This document shows positions 22,419-34,267 of a stretch of 64,000 nt of DNA, in pieces. The notes under the pieces were generated by a model. That model was not told the origin of the DNA. It did no database searches and saw nothing but the letters and a program-made list of their open reading frames with translations. Numbering within the stretch: the first letter of the stretch is position 1; each line of letters starts with the position of its first letter. The position numbers were made by a program, and so were the translations under genes. The DNA is from Marsupella aquatica (taxonomy: Eukaryota > Marchantiophyta), in assembly GCA_973895155.1 (NCBI GenBank), contig OZ316899.1, forward strand, positions 15,314,001-15,378,000, in the 5' to 3' direction.

Positions 22419-22534
22419 TGTGAGTATTGGGTAATACCGAAAAACTGAAATTACTGAAAATTTTAAACTTTTTACAATGTTTAAGCCTGCTGTTGCTGTT
22501 AAAGTGCCAAGTGTAAACTACGGGTATACTTTAT

Positions 22535-22660
22535 AACGGGATTACGCATTTACGCGTATGAGCGTTACGAGTTTATAGGTTTACGGGTTTACGATGTTAT
22601 GAGTTTACGCCGATACAGGATTATGGCTTACGCCTTACACTTTTAAGGAAAGTTCACATT
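22535..22660. repeat. TTTACG-type degenerate repeats near the LTR start
   Basis: A run of variants of TTTACGAG / GGTTTACG. The same words recur at 25225-25305 in the same LTR, at 27800-27940 in the leader, and at 34385-34500 in the 3' LTR. Confidence 0.75.
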
Positions 22661-22833
22661 ACGGCGCTACGGCTAACTTTGCAACGGGACTTAGAAACGG
22701 ATTGGGGACTTTATACCTTGATAGGAATCAAGCATAGAGTTCAGGCGCTCATTCCTGTCTTTTCACCACCCCTATTCACTTGCTCTTTCTCTTCGAAAGC
22801 AACCTTCGCAACACGCAAATCACCGTTGCAGCT

Positions 22834-25137
22834 ATGGCGAACCTGGGTGCTGAGGAACAGTATCAAATTGAAGCTCTAGCTCGACTCCTACTTGCAGGAT
22901 TTTGTGAAGGGGATTATCCTCCCGATTGAATTCAGGCGAACGATTCGAGCTCACCCCAGCCTGTGGACTGTTGAGCAAATTGCTTACGCCTTTGGATGCC
23001 CGTCAGAAGGAGAGGCGTTATATTCCAAGAAGTAGGACTTATCTACTCCATACTTCTCAGGAACTCAAAATGCCAAGAATGGTTGGAACTTGTCCCAGTG
23101 TACTTATCCTGAATTGAGAGTGCTCATGGAATTTTGGTACCCATTCTTCATCCGAAAAAGCCAACTCTCTGTCCTATGGTCTTGGCTAACACCATTGTAG
23201 CTGCTCACAGTGGAGCTATAAAAATAAATTGGGCCCTACTTCTGTTTAATGTAATGAAGGATCAAGTAAGGAGCTTGGAAGTAGGGAGGACCACTTGCTT
23301 ACAGAATTATCTCTCTCAGCTCTATTATACCCATGACTGTTTATATCTGGAGGAAGAGACAGAGAGGGGGTTACTCCTGATTGACTTGTGTATTGAAGAA
23401 GAAATTCCTATGGAGGACATTGTACATGTCACCCCATTGAATTCGAATGATCAGAACATTGAGGAGAATGCTGATGTTCCTATGGAGGATACTTCATTAG
23501 AAGTCCCTACACATTCTCCTATGCATAGCAGGGAAGTTGTTTGCCAATCAATAAGTAATGAGAATTCCCCTAGCCGGACTATGGATGCAGATCCACTAGA
23601 AGCTGAAGAAGTAAGGAGCATTCATCAACAAGATGATGTTGCTACACCAACTCATGCTACTCCTCATGAGACCACCAGGTCCACTTCTTCGAAGGCAGAG
23701 TCGAATCAGCAGCTTATTGATAAGTTGACATCTCTCCTCAGTTGCAGTAATGATGGACTATATGATGCTATTAATAATTTGAGAATGGAGGCTGTTAGTT
23801 TGAGATCACCATTTCATGATCAACTAAGTCCTGTCAGAATGACCTCTTCCCCAAGAGAACTAGCACCAATGGAGTTTGTGATCTGTACTCCTGTCACTGT
23901 ACAACCCCCTCCCCTAGAAACAAGTGAACCTGTTCCAGTAATAGATAGTACCAGCTGTGTGGCCATTGTGGATGACTTGCTAGAAATACTATAGTGTGAA
24001 CCTCGACAGATAGCATCTGTGGTTAGCAACTTGATCCAACAATGTCCAATTGCTAGTCCCACTCCTAGCCCAGGTTCGCAACCTTACAGCCCTGATTCCA
24101 ACTACAAACCCACAGAAGGACCCACCTACAATCGGTCACAATATGAACACCCTTATGTCAGAGAGGATATACCTGAAGACTCTGATCCACCCTCAGATGG
24201 TGAAACTTATAGATCTTATGATAATTCTCTTGAGTCATCCCCAAGGCAGGGATTTGAAGATGTTGATACTACCTTAAGATCCAATCCAAATTTAGTAGCA
24301 GTTGTCACCTCATCTACTCAGACACCCCGGAATGCCACCATCGAGAGTAGATACCCGAGACATCCAGAGTCCCAAGTGCACAGGTATGTGGAGACCTGTA
24401 AGATTATGCAGGCCAACAGACCACCGGTTGGAGAGTTTTGGAAATACTACTATCTCAAGAAGACAGAGGCCAGTTATATCTTTGACCTCAGGTGTTTTGG
24501 AACTTCCAGACTGGAGATGGCACAATTTGATGAGTTCTGGACTGACTCTCTCTATTTCCGGCCCATTCTTGCTGTGATGCTACTTCAGGGTGATGTAGAG
24601 GTGGAGGATCCAAATTTAGTTCTGGCATATTTTGGAAATTTGGCAGCTTATGCCCTAGATTTGTGGTTTCTTTTCTCATGTAGAGTAAGAAATCTACTTC
24701 TCCCCAGAACGCTTACCTTCCTCGAGAGCCCAAGGTTACCCTTGTTTCAACCAGTTCATTAGCTGAGAAATAGAGAATCTGGAACAATGTCACCTCTCAA
24801 ACTCTAGCCAACTTCAACCGGTATTTCAGAGATGTCAAATGGAGGCTTCACCCTTTCTATTCCAGGATGCTGAACTCTGATGAATTTCTATACCATTATC
24901 CCCAAGTATATGCTGCTACTTGCAATAATTATGACGTGATTGGGATATATAGAGAAGCTCTTCGAATAGACATATCTAAGGAGAAGAATGCCCCTGATGT
25001 ATCCTGAAAGGCAATTGAGATGCCTACCCTACTCTCGAGGATCCCCACGCCAGGGTGAGCTGATGGAAGTTACTCAAGCTCGGACTGTTACCCTCGTGGA
25101 GCTACTCGAACCAGACGACATCCAACAACAAGCTTGA
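22834..25137 (+). pseudogene. LTR-encoded ORF of family B, 5' LTR copy
   Basis: Reads from ATG 22834 (MANLGAEEQYQIEAL) to a TGA at 25135, about 767 codons, with breaks: an internal deletion of about 120 bases near 22884, a TAG near 23031 after LYSKK, a 1-base deletion near 23132 and a TAG at 23992. The N-terminal third has LWTVEQIAYAFGCPSEGEAL, then NAKNGWNLSQCTYPELRVLMEF, which matches the conserved block of the A and C LTR ORFs. A hydrophobic NWALLLFNVMKDQV helix follows, then a long acidic Ser/Thr/Pro-rich linker, then a second ordered region (GEFWKYYYLKKTEASYIFDL, LAYFGNLAAYALD). Function unknown. Position in the LTR means two copies per element. Confidence 0.75.
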
Positions 25138-25224
25138 GGCAGAATCTGGCAAATTTTCAGAATTTTCCAAGCAAGGAGTAGAAAGTTAAAAATAGTTGAA
25201 TTCGGTAAGTCTTTAAGTCTACCG

Positions 25225-25305
25225 CATTCACCGGATTATGCCTTTACGTTTTTATGCTTTACGAGTTTACGTCTTTACGCTTTTACACTTTTACGGGTTC
25301 TTACT
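25225..25305. repeat. TTTACG-type degenerate repeats in the 3' half of the LTR
   Basis: Words such as CTTTACGTTTTTATG, ACGAGTTTACG and CTTTTACACTTTTACGGG follow the end of the LTR-encoded ORF. They are related to the arrays at 22535-22660 and 27800-27940. Confidence 0.7.
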
Positions 25306-26211
25306 TAGCCATTTTCCGGCTTTTCACTTACTGAATCATTGTTTTGACTTTTTGAGGAGTATGAAGAGGCATGTCTCTTCGACCCTATGACCTCTTACCC
25401 TATAGGTTTTTACTATAAGACCCCCCCACCACTAGTGTAGTTTATGGTTAAGTTATGCATTTTTGCCTTTTCGTTGTGTTAAACTAGTTGATCACGAATC
25501 TATGAGTTCGAGATCAGGTTTAACATTTGGAGAGACTTACCTCCTTCTTGTGTTTTTACCTATGATTATAAACACGGGAAGTAAAATTCCTTTTGTACAA
25601 ATCTTTTGAGTTGTAATGACAGATTCCTTATTGGTGACTCATTGCAATCTCTTGAGTTCTTAAAGTTAACTCATTGAGTTTAAGCCTTATTGAAATTGAT
25701 GGATTTTCTTTCGTGTTGCTTAGTACCATCTAAATGTTGAAGTAGCTACCTTTTAGAACTTATCTGAGTAACCACTTAGAAAGAAAGGATAAGACATATT
25801 GACGACATTTTAAAAGGTACTCTAGTAAGCAGTTTAGATCTGAAAAGCAATGTGGATTTGAATTCTTAAGTCTTTTCATTTTGACTTATGTCTAAGGAGT
25901 AACCTTGGTCTATTCCAAACTCCCTTAGCATACTTTGAGATATTTTTCCTTGTGTTTTTGTTAATCATTTCCTTTTCATTAATTTATGTTTACATGATGC
26001 TGAGTTGTCATTGAAAACCACTCACCGCTGTGGAGCGATCTTCAAAATACCTTAGTAAAGTAATCAAACTTGATTACTATGTGTGGAAAACATTTTTAGT
26101 TCTTTATTATTGATTAAATCTATCAAACCAACCCATCTTGTTCTTTACGGGAACGAATACCGAGTTTGAAGACCTTTAAGTGTGTTTTAAATAGCAAACT
26201 ACATGAGATTT

Positions 26212-26229
26212 TGGCGTCGCTGCCGGGGA
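26212..26229 (+). promoter_or_regulatory. Primer-binding site of family B
   Basis: TGGCGTCGCTGCCGGGGA, eight bases after the 5' LTR end. It closely resembles the TGGCGCCGTTGCCGGGGA class of plant gypsy PBS, complementary to a tRNA 3' end including the CCA. The exact tRNA was not checked. Confidence 0.8.
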
Positions 26230-26323
26230 ACAAATCAAGGAAGGTTTGAAGTACAGGCAGTAAATGCCAAAAGAAGTTTTGAGTTCAGTAAAGATGATGG
26301 AATAAAATAAGGGTGATTGCCAC

Positions 26324-27716
26324 CATGGAACCTAATGGAGAATGGGCAATTCCAAGGCTAGAAATTCGACCTTATACAGTGAAAAATGCACCAGAGGCAT
26401 TTATGGAAAGGATTGGAGGAGAAAATCCTGCCACAATTTTGGAAAGAAAGAGGAAAGCTAAGGCCAAGAAGGAAAGATTAAGTGGTGCTTAGTAAGGGAA
26501 TTCTTTTTTAGAGAAAGATAATGGTAAGAAAGAATAGGCCTCAGAAAAGAGAGAGAGCCTTAATTAGGTCTAGGGATAATCAAACACACACGATTATCAG
26601 TGCCACTGCACGAGATAGAACAACTATTTTGAGAAGGCAAGCGTCTAACCAAGGAAGGGGAAGCTACTTTTGGGGTGGCGAATTGGTGAAGGTTGACTCA
26701 TGGGACACCATCATTCTGTATGATTGTGTGTTTGTTTTCAGAAGAGCCATAGATGGAAGACTGGAATTGATTGAAGCCACTCAAGATGATGAATTTGATG
26801 CCAATTTTATTTCCCCCTTACTAAAAGAACATGACATTAAGGAGGAAATATTGGAGGAGGAACTTGAGTATCAATTAAGGAAAGCATTGGCAAGATTAAA
26901 GGGGGGATCCCTTATGGAGGAACCAACTTGATTATGTTTTAACAGAGTTTTATCAGGACAATCCCAATTTAATACTTCGGGAGGAAAGACCGGTTATGAC
27001 CTCCAATAGAAGGGAGCTGGTTGACACTTGTAAATGGCATGCCATAAGTGGATGGGCTTTGTTAAAATGGAGGGATTCAAGTACAGAAAGAGCATCCTTT
27101 AAATGGACCTCCACCCTCCCTCAATGGTCTAAATTGACTGATGTAATAGTCTTTAAGAGAGTTTGGATTGATGATGAGGAATATAAGTTGCAGCCCATTA
27201 AGGAAGAACATGATTTAGAATTTTTAATAAGCAAGAATGGTCAAATTAGTAATTGGGTTACTGGAGAAGAAGAACTGAGAATCAAGGAGGTGCTGGAAAA
27301 ATTACACATTGTTGAACACCCTTGGGTGGATGCCTTGGACACTCTAGAAAATTTGTTGAATAACTACCGGATCTCAGCATAAAAGAGGACAACAGAAGAG
27401 GAGATTCCCCCAAATTAAAACTTTGATTCCAACTTTGAATAAGCAATTTGGTGAAATAATTGAAATGCCTCCTATCAGGTCTTTAGGCACTTTGAGACTA
27501 AGGAATTTGCATAATCGGTATGTTCAAACATGGGTACTGTCCCTAAGAGGACGGAGGGGGCTTCATTGGTTAAGTATTACCTGGTGGTAAGGAGGAGTTT
27601 TGCATTTGGTTATTTTGAAGTTGAATGGTAGAATTACTGGAGAGGAGTATATCATTATCTCCATACAAGAATTAGCTAGAAAAATATTGCAAAATCAAAA
27701 TAGGAGACTTAGATAA
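26324..27716 (+). pseudogene. Leader ORF(s) between 5' LTR and gag, unrecognised
   Basis: Starts at ATG 26324 in GCCACCATGG, a full Kozak context. The first frame (MEPNGEWAIPRLEIRPYTV) stops after about 55 codons at 26490. Coding-like sequence continues at 26521-26931 (GRGSYFWGGELVKVDSWDTI, ending in an acidic helix), at 26996-27382 (WHAISGWALLKWRDSS) and, in another frame, to about 27716 (IRSLGTLRLRNLHNRYVQTW). I read these as pieces of one decayed protein. Tat-type gypsy elements such as Ogre also carry an ORF before gag; whether this is the same gene is not known. Confidence 0.5.
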
Positions 27717-27799
27717 GGAACGACAAGCCGAAGTTGGTTGTAAACCAATGAGGGGAGAGACACTTTCCAAGGGGCACCCCGTAATATGAGGAGGCGCCA

Positions 27800-27940
27800 T
27801 TACAGGTAAAACGGTACAGGTTTACGACTTTACGGTTATGCCTTTATGCCTTTACGACTTTATGGGTTGACGAGTTGACGATTTCACGAGTTGACGATTT
27901 CACGAGTTTACGAGTTGAAGAGTTACGAGTATAGGTTGTG
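27800..27940. repeat. TTTACG / ACGAGTTGACG degenerate repeats before gag
   Basis: Alternating words such as CTTTACGACTTTACGG, GAGTTGACGATTTCACG and GAGTTTACGAGTTG. Same word family as in the LTRs of this element. The region 27717-28123 holds no gene. Confidence 0.7.
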
Positions 27941-28123
27941 GCGCTTCAACATGCGACCGATCCTTACGCCTGTTCAATCACGGACGTCCACAAGCGTACA
28001 GGACAGAGGCATGACGACAAGGGGGCGCGACTTCTCCAAGCGATGGGAACTATTCGGGTGAACTAAGGGTCAACCCGACACCATAAACTCGTGCCAGAAG
28101 AGTGCCGGTGTTCAGAATGTGGG

Positions 28124-31100
28124 ATGTCTGATAAAGGGAAACGAGGTTGGAGAACAAAACGAGAAGAGAAAGCAAAAGCAGAAGCCTCTCAAGACCCACT
28201 TAACCCGAGAGAATTACTGCCGGATTTCCAATCACCGGATTATCCGACACCTGGAAGTGTAGCAGAGCGAGTCACCCTGATCCAGCAAAGTGAAACAGAG
28301 GGAATAGTACAGAATCCAACAACAAGTCGACCTGTAATTTATAAATTACGCTCCAGAGATGTGCAATACATTTCACCCAAGCCTAGTAAGAAAGGAGTTG
28401 ACATTGTCAAACCGTTAAGAAGAACGCAAAGCTTGGATGAATATGAGGGTACACCTGCGTTGCAGATAATAGGAACAGAAAAGATTACCAATACAAGGCA
28501 TGAAAGTATAATTGGAGGAGGAATTCAGCAAATTGAATCTTTAAAATTTAATTCTGACTCACCTTCACTTCAGAGAACGCCCATTGGAGAATCTGCAAAA
28601 TTAGCAGAGATACCTCCCTCGCTTGGTTATGGAAGTGCTAGCAACAGCCTTAGCACAATAAGCACTCCCAATTCTTTAAATTCAACTTCACCATTGACGT
28701 CTCAAGGATCAGTCACCAGCACTAGTTCACAATATTTGGGGGCCACTCCTCCAATCAATTTAATCCCGGTTCTTGTAAGGAGAACTCAAATGGCTCGAAA
28801 CAATATTCGCTATGATACCTTTAAGGAAACATCCAAGGAGGATGCTGAAACCTTTTTGAAGGAATTTGAAGCTACAGCCACCTCAAATGGGCAACGAAGA
28901 TGCTGAAAAAGCCACAATTTTTGGAGGCTTGTTGAAGAAAAATGCCCAAAAATGGTATGATCGATTCCCAGACAAAAATGATTGGGGAAAAACAAAGACC
29001 GGTTTTCTGGACAAGTATAAGGAGGATGGTGTTGAGGCGAGAGCCTTTGCCAGAATTCTCAACTCACCATGAAGAAACATGGATCAGTCAGGAAGTATGC
29101 AGATAAATTATTGGACCTGGTGGACAAATACAATCCCAATACAGCTAAATCTACCACGAGAGATTGGTTTATCAACGGACTTCCCTCCCGAATTGCACGA
29201 TATGTGAGAAGGGAAGGTGGTACAACTTTTGAAGAGGCACAGGAAGCAACCCAAAAATATGTGGACTCTGAAGTCTCTGAGAAGAAATGAGTTAAGAAGG
29301 ACTTAAAAAAGGGCAAAAAGAAAAAGAAAAAGAAAAAGACGAAGTCTTCATCAAGCTCAGAGTCTGATGATAGTGATAGTGGCAGTACTAAGGGAATAAG
29401 TTCTGACTCAAGCTCCAGTAGCAGTTCAAGTAGCAGTTCAAGTTCTGACGATGTGGACTCTAAGCCAAAAAATATGCAGAAAAGCTCGGTACCCCAGAAG
29501 GCTAAAACCTTGGATAAAATGATGGATTCCTTGACTAGTAAGTTAAACAAACTCTCGGTGAATGCGGCCATCTATAAACCAACTAGAAAATTGCCACCTG
29601 CCATTCAAAATAATGTTTGGTGCACACGCTGCAATAATCAAGGACACTACCACCACGAGTGCCCCACATTACAACGAGCTGTTAATTATGGAGAAGAGGA
29701 AGAGTTGATAGATTATGGAGATATCTATGCAGTCCAGGCACCATTTGCAAGGCAATACTTCCCTCCAGCTGCAGGACCAACTGCATGGACCCAGCAGAAA
29801 ATAGCAGGATCATCCTCATTTAATCGACCGGGGCCAAGACCACCGATGGGACCTCCGGGAGGATATCCACCTAGAGGAGCACCAAGGGTACAAGGGACTT
29901 GTTACAATTGTGGTCAACCAGGGCATTATTCGCTAGAGTGTCCGTACCCAAAGAGAGAAGTAGGATACACTCCAATTTGTGGCAACTATGGAAAAGAAGG
30001 ACACCTGCCCCTAGAGTGTCCGAGCCCACCAAAACCAAAGATGATGGTGAGATTTGCTAAGGGTCCTATGAAGGAAGCACCCAGGCCGGAGGAGGTCAGA
30101 ATGATCTACAGCCAGGAAAATGTGGAACAATGTAATCATGTAACCATTGAAGCAGAAAGAGAAGAGGAGGTGTGCAACATTTATACACAAAATCTATCGG
30201 GTATCATCCCAGATGTTGAAGTGGAACACTTAGTACAAGATCATGTTGTGGGGATGCCCAACCAACGAGTCCAAGAACGGGACCGTGTTCTGGAAACTTA
30301 CGCCACTACCAGATCCAAGTCTCATCACGAAAAGAAACATATTAAGGACGGGTCTAAGCAGAAGAAATCGTCCAAAAAGAAGAGTAAGACAAGGATACCA
30401 GCAGAGGAAGGAATCCCAAAAGAAAATGACCCAGCGTATGACAGGTATGACCCCAAGTACTTTCAGCCTGATATATCTGAAGAGATTAAAACTCAAATAC
30501 ATGAGTTAACTGAGGATACACCCCTGCTAGGGGAACGGAAGGAAGTACGTTCAGAGATAAAGAGGCCCGAGCCCAAACTGACCATGGAACCACCACTCAG
30601 GCCGAAGGGGTATGATATCGTGGACATCGTCAAAAACCAACCTGCCAACATTACAATCGGGGAACTATTAGAAGACAATCCCACTTATAAAAAGCAATTA
30701 AGGACCTTGTTGACAGGAAGGAGGAAAAGAAGGAAACTACCTTCTGTAGAGGCCTTGAGATTAGAATGGGAGGATAAGGGACCTCCAGAAATTGAAGTTC
30801 AGATCATGGGGTGTGTAATACCCGAAGTACCAGTGGATGGTGGATCGAGTGTGAATATCATGACCAAGGAAACAACATCCAACATTGGAATCCATAAGTT
30901 CAAGAAGACCTTGCAAGTACTACGGATGGCAGATCAATCCAGGGTAGTGCCCGTAGGCAAACTTATTGGTCTCGACATAGTTATTGGGGGACTGACCTTC
31001 TCCTTAGATTTTGTAGTCCTCCGACCTGAAGTTCCCTCCTCCTATCTCCTGCTCTTAGGTAGACCTTGGTTATATAAGGCCAAAGTCAAGGTTGATTGGC

Positions 31101-31324
31101 ACCGACGACGGATGTCCTTTGGGAAACCAAGAATCACTATCAGTTGGGTAGATGAACCTTATTTAGGCGAAACCCAATCGGATGATGGGTACACCTCTGA
31201 TTTTTTGGATTCTACTCTCCTCATCAAAGCCCCCAAGTTTGAACCCCTGGAAGTCGGGTATCTCGATATCCTGGAAGTAGAGGGTGACACACCAAGTGAA
31301 GGGACCCTCACACCTGTCTCCTGA
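28124..31324 (+). pseudogene. Gag-protease polyprotein of family B
   Basis: First in-frame ATG is at 28124 (MSDKGKRGWRTKREE). A disordered N-terminus leads to a retrotransposon gag domain (about 28800-29280: FGGLLKKNAQKWYDRF, YADKLLDLVDKYN), broken by two frameshifts (about 28900 and 29060) and a TGA at 29288. A Lys-run and Ser-run linker follows. The frame is then open from 29453 to 31324. Zinc knuckles: CTRCNNQGHYHHEC, CYNCGQPGHYSLEC and a third in which the second Cys is Tyr (CGNYGKEGHLPLEC). The protease has VDGGSSVNIM (about 30835) and LLLLGRPWLY (about 31050); the active site is DGG, not DTG or DSG. Gag packages the RNA and the protease cleaves the polyprotein. Confidence 0.8.
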
Positions 31325-31354
31325 CATGAGGAGAGGGCAGAGGAAGAGACCAGG

Positions 31355-34238
31355 ATGGGAAACGCGGACATAAACAAGATGCCCTCCTGGGATGATATTT
31401 CACCAAACGAAACCAATGGAATTGTCGACCTTCGAAAATGCCAGAAGATTGAGATAGAACCAGGAAAATTCTTAAATATCAGTAATCATATTGAAGGAGA
31501 GTTGAGAGAGAAATATATTGATTTGCTGACTCAGTATAAGGATGTGTTCGCCTGGAGCCATAAGGATTTAAAAGGAATACCACCTCACCTAGGAGAGCAC
31601 ATAATTGATTAATGGAAGGAGCAATTCTAGTAAGACAAAGACAGTATCGTTTGAACCCAAAATATTCCATGCTTGTCAAAGAGGAACTCGATAAGCTAAC
31701 CGATGCTGGTTCTATTTACCCGGTACTTAGCAGTGAGTGGGTTTCACCCATTGTAATTGTTCCAAAGAAACCCGGACCAGATGGAAAGCCGAAAATCCGA
31801 GTATGTCAAGATTTCAGGAAACTGAATGCAGCTACTAGGAAGGACCATTATCCCTTGCCATTCATAGACCTTGTGTTGGATATGGTTGCTCTCCATGAAC
31901 TTTATAGTTTCCTAGATGGGTACTCTGGCTATAACCAAGTATCAATCCGAGAAGAGGACAGAGATAAAACTACTTTTACCACAGACTGGGGAACTTACGC
32001 TTTCCGTGTTATGCCCTTCGGACTCTGTAATGCACCTGGGACTTTCCAAAGGATTATGATGATCATTTTCCAGGATTTTCTCAGAAAATTTCTGGAAATC
32101 TTTATAGATGATTTTTGCGTTTATGGATCAGCCAACCAACACCTGGATCATTTAAGACAAACATTCCAGCGCTGCAGAGAGTCACAGTTGTGTCTACATC
32201 CTGAGAAATGTTTCATTGGCATGAAGGAAGGTATTCTACTGGGACATGTTATCTCACAAAGAGGAATTGAGGTGGATGTGGAGAAAGTTTGGGTTATTTT
32301 GGCATTACACCCCCCTGGGAATTTGAAGGAGTTGCGAGGCTTCCTGGGCTATGTGGGGTATTACAGACGATTTATACGGAAGTATGCTGACCTTGCCATG
32401 CCCTTGACTCACCTTCTTAAAAAGGAAGCGGAATATGTGTGGACTGACGACAGGCAAAGAGCTTTTGAAATTTTAAAAACCAAACTAACTGTTGCACCCA
32501 TTCTACAACCGTCGGATTGGCAGAAACCTTTTCATGTTTATATTGATGCCTCGGCTTTTTGTGTTGGAGCTGCCTTGAGTCAATTAGATGATGAAAAGAA
32601 AGATCACCCAATATATTATGCCAGCAGGCAAATGAATAGTGTTGAAAAAAATTATACGATCATAGAGAGGGAGGCCTTAGCGGTCATTTTCTCTTGTAAA
32701 AAGTTCAGACACTATCTTTTGGGTTATAAAACCATTTTCCATACGGATCATTCTTCTCTGAAATACCTGGTGAATCAGGCAGATTTAAGTGGGCACATCA
32801 CTAGGTGGGTACTTCTTTTACAAGAATATGATTATGAGGTGCAGGTTCGAGCCGGGAACACCATGAGAATGCAGACTTCCTATCCCGACTTCCTGGAGAT
32901 CCTAGTGTTGAACCTTTGTCTGATCAATTTCCGGACGAGCAGCTATGGCATTTGGAGGGAGAAGAATCAAGGTACTTTGACATTGTTCAGATGCTTACTC
33001 ATGGACTCTATCCACCAGGCTTGAATGCAGAAGAAAAAGCTGTTTTCCTATACAAAGTCGGACCATATACTATCGTGAGGGGTGTTTTGTTTAAATTATT
33101 ACCAAATCAGAGACTTCATCGTTGCTTGGAAGCTCAAGAAGTTCCAAAGGTAATTTCAGCCTTACACACTGAAGCCTCTGGTGGACACTATGCCGTTAAT
33201 ACAACTGTTAAGAAAATTAAGGATGCTGGATTTTGGTGGCCTACCATGCACAAGGACACTTATAACTATATTCAAAGCTGTGACCCTTGTCAACGCATAG
33301 GGAAGCCTATGGCCACATCAAAATGGCCTTTAACTCCCATTTTACCTCTATCTCCATTTGAAAAATGGGGGATAGACTTTATTGGCCCCATTTCCCCTGC
33401 TGCTAGAAGAAGTAGAAGCAGATATATCATTCTTGCTGCGGACTACCTCACCAAATGGGTGGAGGCTAAGCATACTAGGAAGAATGATGTTGCCACAGCC
33501 GCCAGTTTCTTATTTGAAAACATTATTACCAGGTATGGCTGCCCTTTGGAATTGGTAAGTGATCGAGGCCTCCACTTCCTTAATGAGACAATTGAGCTCA
33601 TTACTGAGAAATATCTGATTAAGCATCGAAAGACCACACCTTATAACCCCAGAGGTAATGGACTGACTGAGAGAGCTAACGGGTTAATGGGAAAAATATT
33701 AAATCAAATGGTGGAGGCACATAAAACTGATTGGGATATCAAACTCCACTCTGTTTTATGGGCTTACAGAACCGCAGAAAAGATTACTACCTTGAGAACA
33801 CCATTCTACTTAACTTTTGGTATGCATAGTGTTGCCCCTATTGAATTTGAATTACCTACTGAGCGGCTTCTGATCTCAGAAAGATTACCTGAACCGGATA
33901 GCTTCCACATTAGGCTGGAAACTCTAGATGAGTTAGAAGAGCATAGGCTTTTGGCCTTAGAACAGACCCATCATCAATAGGACAAACGGAAAGAGGCTTA
34001 TGATAAAAAGCTGAGAACACCTGCTCTTCAACCGAGAGATTTGGCACTTGTTTACGACTCCAGGTATATGTTTTTCCCTGGGAAACTCCACACTCACTGG
34101 ATAGGGCCTTACAAAGTGGTTATTGTATGGTCAAATGGGTCTTTAACCTTGGAAACCTTGGATGGAGAACCTCTTGCAACAAGAATCAATGGTTTCAGGG
34201 TCAAGAAATATTATTTACCTCATTCTGAAGGCTTGTGA
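31355..34238 (+). pseudogene. RT-RNase H-integrase of family B
   Basis: Linker 31355-31612 (YKDVFAWSHKDLKG), then after a stop and frame change the RT (31612-32500: WVSPIVIVPKK, CQDFRKLN, FLDGYSGYNQ, MPFGLCNAPGTFQR, catalytic FIDDF near 32105). RNase H follows (VYIDASAFCVGAALSQLD, REALAV, FHTDHSSLKYLV). A frameshift near 32870 moves into the integrase frame (32916-33980): GGHYAVNT...CDPCQRIG zinc domain, then the D,D-E core as GIDFIGP, SDRGLHF and TERANG. A TAG at 33978 follows HHQ, after which the C-terminal part (FFPGKLHTHWIGPYKVV) continues to 34238. No chromodomain seen. Copies element RNA to DNA and integrates it. Confidence 0.9.
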
Positions 34239-34253
34239 GGGCACGGTGCCGTT

Positions 34254-34267
34254 TGAGGAGAGGGCTA
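34254..34267 (+). promoter_or_regulatory. Polypurine tract of family B
   Basis: TGAGGAGAGGGCTA directly before the 3' LTR at 34268. Family A has the related AGCAGGGAGCTA in the same place before TGTGA. It primes plus-strand DNA synthesis. Confidence 0.65.

Larger units (their letters stand above)
22419..26203 (+). repeat. 5' LTR of family B (3785 bp)
   Basis: Begins TGTGAGTATTGGG and ends GCAAACTACA, eight bases before the PBS. The first 2.6 kb repeat at 34268-37040. A GTATT/AATAC hairpin (22424-22428 and 22433-22437) sits next to the terminus. Against the 3' copy this LTR lacks about 120 bases near 22884, inside the LTR-encoded ORF. The last 1.07 kb (25138-26203) has no coding signal. Confidence 0.85.

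Noticed and set aside
28810-29571. Minus-strand frames with Ser/Leu/Phe runs
   Set aside because: Antisense of the Lys/Ser-rich gag linker of family B.
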